Below, piece by piece: positions 45,755 through 50,338 of a DNA stretch of 50,338 nt (the stretch's first letter is position 1; the number at the start of each line of letters is the position of its first letter). The notes under the pieces are model-generated. The model ran no database searches and was not told where the DNA came from. It saw only the letters and a program-made list of their open reading frames with translations. The translations under genes and the position numbers were made by a program. Source of the DNA: Maribacter sp. GTDB taxonomy: Bacteria > Bacteroidota > Bacteroidia > Flavobacteriales > Flavobacteriaceae. The stretch lies in the NCBI RefSeq assembly GCF_016744255.1, contig NZ_JADGES010000010.1:1-50338 (forward strand), written 5' to 3'.

Positions 45755-47347
45755 ATGAAAACAAAATCTATTTTATTTTTCATTACGCTCTTTATAATCT
45801 GCATCATTCAATCGAGTGCCCAATCTGCAGCAGGAGATGGCCCACATTCTCAACTCATTATTCGTGGTGTAATGCTCATCAATGGCAACGGATCACCTCC
45901 ACAGGGCCCAATCGATATTGTAGTTGAAAAAAATATCATTAAAAAAATTCAAGTGGTTGGCTATGACGGGGTTCCTATAGATGCTTCTAACCGACCAAAA
46001 CTAAAGCCAGGAGGTAAAGAACTAGATTGTAATGGAATGTATCTTATGCCTGGATTTATAGATATGCATGGCCACATAGGTGGCAAGGCACAAGGAGCAG
46101 AACCCGACTATGTTTTTAAACTTTGGATGGCACATGGAGTAACAACCGTTCGCGAACCTAGCGGGCGTGGTGTAGATTTCACCATGGATCTTAAACGAAA
46201 AAGCGCTTCTAACGAAATAGTAGCACCTCGTCTTTTTGCGTATACAGGATTCGGACAAACAAGCAAGAGCTTTAACCCATTGAATGATATTCCAATTTCT
46301 ACCCCCGAGCAAGCTCGCGAATGGGTAAGAGCCAATGCTAAAAAAGGAGCTGATGGCATTAAATTCTTTGGAGCCGAACCAGAAATAATGGCGGCGGCAT
46401 TAGACGAAAACAAAAAATTAGGCCTAGGTTCTGCATGCCATCATGCACAAATGAGCGTTGCACGTTGGAATGTCTTACACTCTGCGAGAGCTGGTTTAAC
46501 TTCTATGGAACATTGGTATGGCCTACCTGAAGCTCTTTTTGAAGATAGAACTGTACAAAACTATCCTCTTGACTACAACTACCAAAATGAGCAAGATCGT
46601 TTTGAAAATGCTGGTAAACTTTGGGCTCAAGCAGCCAAACCGTATTCAAAGCATTGGGAAAAGGTTATGACCGAATTATTAGAGCTCGATTTTACTATTG
46701 ACCCTACCTTTAATATCTATGAGGCTAGTAGAGATTTACAACGAGCTAGACGAGCCGAATGGCATGAAGATTACACATTACCTTCTTTATGGGACTTCTA
46801 TCAGCCAAGTAAAATTTCACATGGTAGTTATTGGCATGATTGGGGTACCGAACAAGAAATTGCATGGAAAGAAAATTACAAACTTTGGATGACCTTTATT
46901 AATGAATATAAGAATCGAGGAGGACGTGTTACTACAGGTTCTGATTCTGGATTTATTTTTCAATTATATGGGTTTGCCTATATCCGTGAGTTAGAATTGT
47001 TGCGCGAGGCTGGTTTTCATCCTTTAGAAATTATTCGTTCTGCTACCCTAAACGGTGCAGAAGCTCTTGGAGCAGCAGATAAAATTGGTAGTGTAGCATT
47101 AGGCAAATTGGCAGATTTTGTTGTTGTTGACGCAAATCCGTTACAAAACCTAAAAGTCTTGTACGGAACGGGGGCTATAAAATTAACCCCAGATAATAAA
47201 GTTATTCGCGAAGGTGGTGTAAAATACACTATCAAAGATGGTATTATTTATGATGCAAAAGCTTTATTAAAAGAGGTTAAAGACATGGTAGATAGCGCAA
47301 AAGCTAAAACAAATTATAAAATTTTACAACCAGGCATTAAAGAATAA
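45755..47347 (+). CDS. secreted amidohydrolase-superfamily enzyme
   Basis: This 530-residue exported metal hydrolase has a signal peptide at 1-22 (FFITLFIICIIQSSAQ). Metal motif HGH (105-107) in PGFIDMHGHIGG, a later CHHAQM pair, and the TGSDSGF aspartate near the C-terminal barrel end are all visible. The barrel is closed by a C-terminal composite domain (KLADFVVVDANPLQNLKVL). The substrate is unknown; dipeptidase- or cyclic-amide-hydrolase-like action would fit beside a carboxypeptidase. It is in the same direction, 48 bases after the M14 gene. Confidence 0.87.
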   Translation: MKTKSILFFITLFIICIIQSSAQSAAGDGPHSQLIIRGVMLINGNGSPPQGPIDIVVEKNIIKKIQVVGYDGVPIDASNRPKLKPGGKELDCNGMYLMPGFIDMHGHIGGKAQGAEPDYVFKLWMAHGVTTVREPSGRGVDFTMDLKRKSASNEIVAPRLFAYTGFGQTSKSFNPLNDIPISTPEQAREWVRANAKKGADGIKFFGAEPEIMAAALDENKKLGLGSACHHAQMSVARWNVLHSARAGLTSMEHWYGLPEALFEDRTVQNYPLDYNYQNEQDRFENAGKLWAQAAKPYSKHWEKVMTELLELDFTIDPTFNIYEASRDLQRARRAEWHEDYTLPSLWDFYQPSKISHGSYWHDWGTEQEIAWKENYKLWMTFINEYKNRGGRVTTGSDSGFIFQLYGFAYIRELELLREAGFHPLEIIRSATLNGAEALGAADKIGSVALGKLADFVVVDANPLQNLKVLYGTGAIKLTPDNKVIREGGVKYTIKDGIIYDAKALLKEVKDMVDSAKAKTNYKILQPGIKE

Positions 47348-47516
47348 AATTTTTAATATGCTATTTACTACACAAGCCTAAACATGTTATAAAATAAACG
47401 GTTTAACAGATTTGTCATTTAAATACCACATTTTCATAAAGTTGTTGGTTTTAATCCAAAAACATAATTAGATTTACATTGGATAACTACTCTAACCAAG
47501 CTATAAAATCCAATTT

Positions 47517-48731
47517 ATGGATATACCATTATTAGACCAAGAAAGGCAAAAGAACAAGATTAATCTAATTCTTAAGGTTAACTACATCTCTTCTGTCCTA
47601 TCTATTCTATTTGCCCTCATCTGTTTTTATGCCTTAAATATTAGGGAAATAGTACCCTATGCTCTTTTCATTTTTGGAATTGCAAATATTATAAACTCTT
47701 CTGTTTTTAAAAAACATAAGAGCGTAACGTTAACGCATAATATATCCTCTATCCTTGCTCTTATTTGCGCACTTACTGTAACTCTATATACTGGCGGAAT
47801 TCATAGTTCTTTTATATTCATTCTAGCTCTAATTGTATTTGCTGGTTATGTTTATGCCAGGCAAAACTCGCAGATATATTTAAACATAATTTTTCTGCTT
47901 GTAATTTTAATCTTTTCCCAAAGCATAACTGATTTTACATTTACAAGAAATGTAGTTCCTGAAGAATCTCAAAGTATTTTTAGCCTATTAAGTGTCCTAT
48001 TTTCTATTTATTTATTAGGTAATATTTTTGGTAAAAATTTACTGAACACACATAATACCTTGTATAACTCTAAAAATGAATTGTCCAAAAAATTATTAGA
48101 AAAAGAAACCCTACTAAAAGAAATTCATCACAGAGTAAAAAATAATTTACAAACAGTTTCTAGCCTTTTAAGTTTACAAAGCAGAAATACTCAAGATGAT
48201 AATATAAAAACACTACTTAAAGCAACCAAAGACAGAGTTATTTCTATGGCAATGATTCATGAAATGCTTTATATGCGAGAAGATTTATCTAAAATAGAAT
48301 ACAAAACCTATGTACAAGAACTAAGTCAGTATTTAATAAAATCAATAAAAGGAATAGAGAACAAAATTAAACTAACTATAGATATTCCAGATATTAAATT
48401 AGGAATAGATACTGCTATACCTTTAGGATTGTTAATTAATGAAGCTATAACTAATGCTTTAAAATATGGAATTGTGGATGATCGCGAAGGTGAAATTCAC
48501 ATTGCTATTACCAAAGAAGTAAATAAAGAATATGTCTTAAAAATTGGAGACAATGGCATCGGTTTCCCAGAAACGATAAATCATAAAAACACAAAATCTC
48601 TAGGACTTAAATTAATCTATAACCTTACCAGACAATTAAAAGGTTCTATAATTAGAGACGTCTCTAAAAAAGGAACCAATTATATAATTAAATTTCAAGA
48701 AATAGGACAACAGTTACACCCTACTGTGTAG
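47517..48731 (+). CDS. membrane sensor histidine kinase (HisKA_2 type)
   Basis: This 404-residue kinase has about six membrane helices in residues 18-175 with only short loops, so the signal is probably sensed in the membrane. A helical linker leads to the dimerisation/phosphoacceptor motif EIHHRVKNNLQT (phospho-His H205 of HRVKN), followed by the ATPase domain: N-box INEAITNALKYGI, G1 GDNGIGFPE, G2 KSLGLKLI. HisKA_2 kinases often work without a cognate response regulator next door, and none is visible here. Confidence 0.9.
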   Translation: MDIPLLDQERQKNKINLILKVNYISSVLSILFALICFYALNIREIVPYALFIFGIANIINSSVFKKHKSVTLTHNISSILALICALTVTLYTGGIHSSFIFILALIVFAGYVYARQNSQIYLNIIFLLVILIFSQSITDFTFTRNVVPEESQSIFSLLSVLFSIYLLGNIFGKNLLNTHNTLYNSKNELSKKLLEKETLLKEIHHRVKNNLQTVSSLLSLQSRNTQDDNIKTLLKATKDRVISMAMIHEMLYMREDLSKIEYKTYVQELSQYLIKSIKGIENKIKLTIDIPDIKLGIDTAIPLGLLINEAITNALKYGIVDDREGEIHIAITKEVNKEYVLKIGDNGIGFPETINHKNTKSLGLKLIYNLTRQLKGSIIRDVSKKGTNYIIKFQEIGQQLHPTV

Positions 48732-48733
48732 AA

Positions 48734-48856
48734 TTACTTTTTGGGGTTATTGGTAGCCTTAACTTTTATTAATCGTAAAGAATCTTGTTCTTTTTTAGAA
48801 ACAAAAATTAAAGTTCCTATTACAACGGTTGGGATTAAAACAACTAATACTATCAT
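48734..48856 (-). CDS. 40-residue membrane miniprotein
   Basis: This short frame codes for an N-terminal membrane helix (IVLVVLIPTVVIGTLIFV, 2-19) and a basic tail (SKKEQDSLRLIKVKATNNPKK). It is convergent with the histidine kinase and starts two bases after that gene's stop. The helix-plus-basic-tail layout is like the 48-residue protein at 38155. Coding status rests on composition alone. Confidence 0.5.
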   Translation of the reverse strand: MIVLVVLIPTVVIGTLIFVSKKEQDSLRLIKVKATNNPKK

Positions 48857-49266
48857 ATTATTATTTTTATATTATTACTACTTTCTTTAGATGTAATAAC
48901 AATTTCAATTATTATGCCAATGAACAAAAAGCAAACTAAAAACTAGTTTATATTTTATTCCGTTTGGCAATCCAGAATTTTACTTTCTTAATTATTTTTA
49001 TGTGGTTAACGGCAGAATCCAAAACAATATCCATTTTAAGAACAAACCTTTTATCCTTTACTTAAATCTTTATACAATTGCTACAGCCCCTAAAAATAAA
49101 ATAATCAATAAAGTTAAAATTACTTTCATCACTCAATGTCACTTATTTAAAAGTACAAACTACAAACAATATAACCTTAGTAAATCGCTGAATTACAGAT
49201 ATTTTAGTCTACTGTAATATTTCTACATCTGCCTTATGTAACTAAAAAAATTTAAGTATTACTTCC
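48857..49266. other. 410-base gene-free stretch
   Basis: Very AT-rich. A 19-codon hydrophobic minus-strand frame (49070-49129) resembles a signal or membrane segment but stops at once. No promoter or gene is supported. Confidence 0.4.
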
Positions 49267-49518
49267 TTATACTTGGTTATGCCTATTGTTCTTAGTGAAA
49301 AATGATAATTCTTTCATAATTCTAGAATTCTTAGAAATATATAAACGTGCCACATTGTTTTTATTACCTTCTCTTATGTTCTTAAAAGAAACCAAACTAG
49401 TACGTTCTAAAACTATTCCTTTAGTAAATGTCTCTACTTTTTTTACTATTGGTTGGCTCTTTGCAAAAGAAGCAACACTAATAAAAATGATAAATAATAA
49501 GGTTATAATTGATTTCAT
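49267..49518 (-). CDS. small secreted protein, copy 1 of a flavobacterial family
   Basis: This 83-residue protein has a clear signal peptide (SIITLLFIIFISVASFAKS) and a short mature part ending in the motif NVARLYISKNSRIMK, then LSFFTKNNR. The same C-terminal pattern recurs in the truncated gene at the window end, so it is one of at least two paralogues. It is basic and lacks cysteines. I can name no function; a secreted or periplasmic role is inferred. Confidence 0.75.
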   Translation of the reverse strand: MKSIITLLFIIFISVASFAKSQPIVKKVETFTKGIVLERTSLVSFKNIREGNKNNVARLYISKNSRIMKELSFFTKNNRHNQV

Positions 49519-49871
49519 TATATACGTTTTGATACTCCAAAACTAAGACGAACCCAAACCTCAATAAATATAATACGCTGAACAACAACTATATTCGACT
49601 ACTGTAACCCAACTAAGGTGAAGTAACAAAAATGAACGATGAATGTAAATAAGCTTACAATAAGCTCATCTGTTTTTAATGTTTTTAATCCTATTTTATA
49701 TAAGAAGGCTATACATATCATCCTACTAACAGAAATACATAATACCATTAAGTCTAATATTTTGTTTAAAAATCCATGGCAACCTATAAACTCTAACTAA
49801 AAAATTACTTAAATAGATTTGTTGCGTTATTGGATAAACCCAGATATAAACTTAATTTATCATAAACTCTT
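49519..49871. other. 353-base region between the secreted protein gene and the IS relic
   Basis: Apart from the -7 box near its left end it holds no supported gene. It is AT-rich and may include upstream flank of the decayed insertion sequence, but no terminal inverted repeat could be identified by eye. Confidence 0.4.
49538..49564 (-). promoter_or_regulatory. promoter of the small secreted protein
   Basis: On the minus strand TTG (49564-49562) and TAGTTTTG (49545-49538) are 16 bases apart, one short of the usual range, ending 20 bases before the start codon. Confidence 0.45.
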
Positions 49872-50193
49872 ATGTATAAAAACGATGGTTGTGCGAGACG
49901 CTATAGCGAAATAAAATTCTAGCTAAACTTACCAAAGGAGACTGCTCAAAAAAACAAATTATTTTAACTTACCGAGGGCAATCTAGCACTATTAATGAAT
50001 GAATTAAAAAGTACACCCGTATAAACTTAATGAACACCCCTACTGTGTAAACAAATGGCGAAGAATCGCGTACTAAAGCCCTACAAAAAAAACTTAATCA
50101 GCTTACAGGCCTCTTTGCAAAGATTTAGAGAAACTAGTTAATGACAACTATCTAAAAATTGGTAAAGACCAACTATTCTGTAATTACTACTAA
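49872..50193 (+). pseudogene. decayed IS3-type transposase OrfA
   Basis: Pieces in different frames rebuild the N-terminal part of an IS3-family OrfA: MYKNDGCARRYSE (49872 onward), then after a frameshift KILAKLTKGDCSKKQ and STINE-stop-IKKY, where a TGA (50000-50002) replaces the tryptophan of the usual STINEWIKKY helix-turn-helix end, then RTKALQKKLNQL and, after another shift, DLEKLVNDNYLK. At least two frameshifts and three stops make it non-functional. No OrfB follows. Confidence 0.75.
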
Positions 50194-50240
50194 AAACTTT
50201 AGAATTAAATCTTCTCCTAAAAAAATACATTGGTTAGCGA

Positions 50241-50338
50241 TTAAGCTAATTTAGCTTTGTTTCTTTTTGTAGTAAATTTTAAAGCTTTCTTTACTGTAGA
50301 ATTTGTACGCTTGTATAAACGAGCAACCTCTGTACTCT
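50241..50338 (-). CDS. small secreted protein, copy 2 (cut by the window end)
   Basis: The last 31 codons of a minus-strand gene that runs out of the window. The visible end EVARLYKRTNSTVKKALKF, then TTKRNKAKLA, aligns without gaps to the C-terminus of the protein at 49267-49518 (VARLY, NS, K-x-L-x-F, TK-x-N). The N-terminus, presumably a signal peptide, is outside. It is the paralogue on the other side of the IS relic. Confidence 0.7.
   Translation of the reverse strand, partial: STEVARLYKRTNSTVKKALKFTTKRNKAKLA

Noticed and set aside
49070-49129. 19-codon hydrophobic minus-strand frame
   Set aside because: Ends right after the hydrophobic stretch; no mature part, so more likely AT-rich noise than a gene.
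49002-49217. 71-codon plus-strand frame in the gene-poor tail
   Set aside because: Composition (Asn/Lys/Tyr-rich, no pattern) is what AT-rich noncoding DNA gives; no promoter or motif.
1-50338. CRISPR arrays, phage genes, restriction or other defence systems
   Set aside because: No regularly spaced repeats, cas, integrase, structural phage or defence genes are visible; the only mobile trace is the OrfA relic near the right end.

Overview
The window reads as chromosomal DNA of a flavobacterium (Bacteroidota, Flavobacteriaceae). The base composition is AT-rich. Start codons are not preceded by Shine-Dalgarno sequences but by A-rich leaders. Several promoters fit the Bacteroidota consensus TTG-N17..19-TAnnTTTG. 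Many proteins are lineage-typical: a FucP-type MFS porter, a DUF2795 protein, a DUF4105/Lnb-like membrane protein, a SecA without a zinc tail, a RecQ without zinc cysteines, and tandem TlpA-like thioredoxins. All assignments were made by reading the sequence; no database search was run.

Region 1 (1-5.3 kb) is a glyoxylate-shunt locus. A RamB-like regulator is divergent from malate synthase (aceB), a 61-codon repeat miniprotein and isocitrate lyase (aceA). The divergent intergenic region holds a perfect 14-bp palindrome and a RamB-like site. Region 2 (5.5-13.5 kb) has an MFS sugar porter, tRNA-Leu(GAG), and a complete four-enzyme trans-4-hydroxy-L-proline degradation operon with a divergent AraC regulator. 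Region 3 (13.5-20.3 kb) has two tandem TlpA-like thioredoxins, one of which has lost its nucleophilic cysteine, and two different aconitases (AcnA type and AcnB) in series. The first three regions converge on the TCA cycle: hydroxyproline yields 2-oxoglutarate, aconitases supply isocitrate, and aceA/aceB divert it into the glyoxylate bypass.

Region 4 (20.4-42.9 kb) is mostly housekeeping: a MoxR ATPase, two periplasmic chaperone/PPIase genes, rluF, recQ, an envelope cluster (kdsD-tatC, lptB), rlmF, a threonine-dehydratase-type enzyme, pssA, a DUF4105 protein, an ABC-F ATPase, an apparently core-deleted methyltransferase, a 48-residue membrane protein, a PduO-type corrinoid adenosyltransferase, a DUF2795 protein and secA.

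Region 5 (43-50.3 kb) is more accessory: a secreted M14 carboxypeptidase, a secreted amidohydrolase, a HisKA_2 histidine kinase, and then a gene-poor AT-rich tail. The tail holds a 40-codon membrane miniprotein, two paralogous small secreted proteins (the second cut by the window end) and, between them, a decayed IS3-type transposase OrfA. I found no CRISPR array, prophage, intact insertion sequence, rRNA or clearly new multi-gene system. The least explained items are the aceB-aceA miniprotein, the methyltransferase remnant and the small secreted family around the IS relic.
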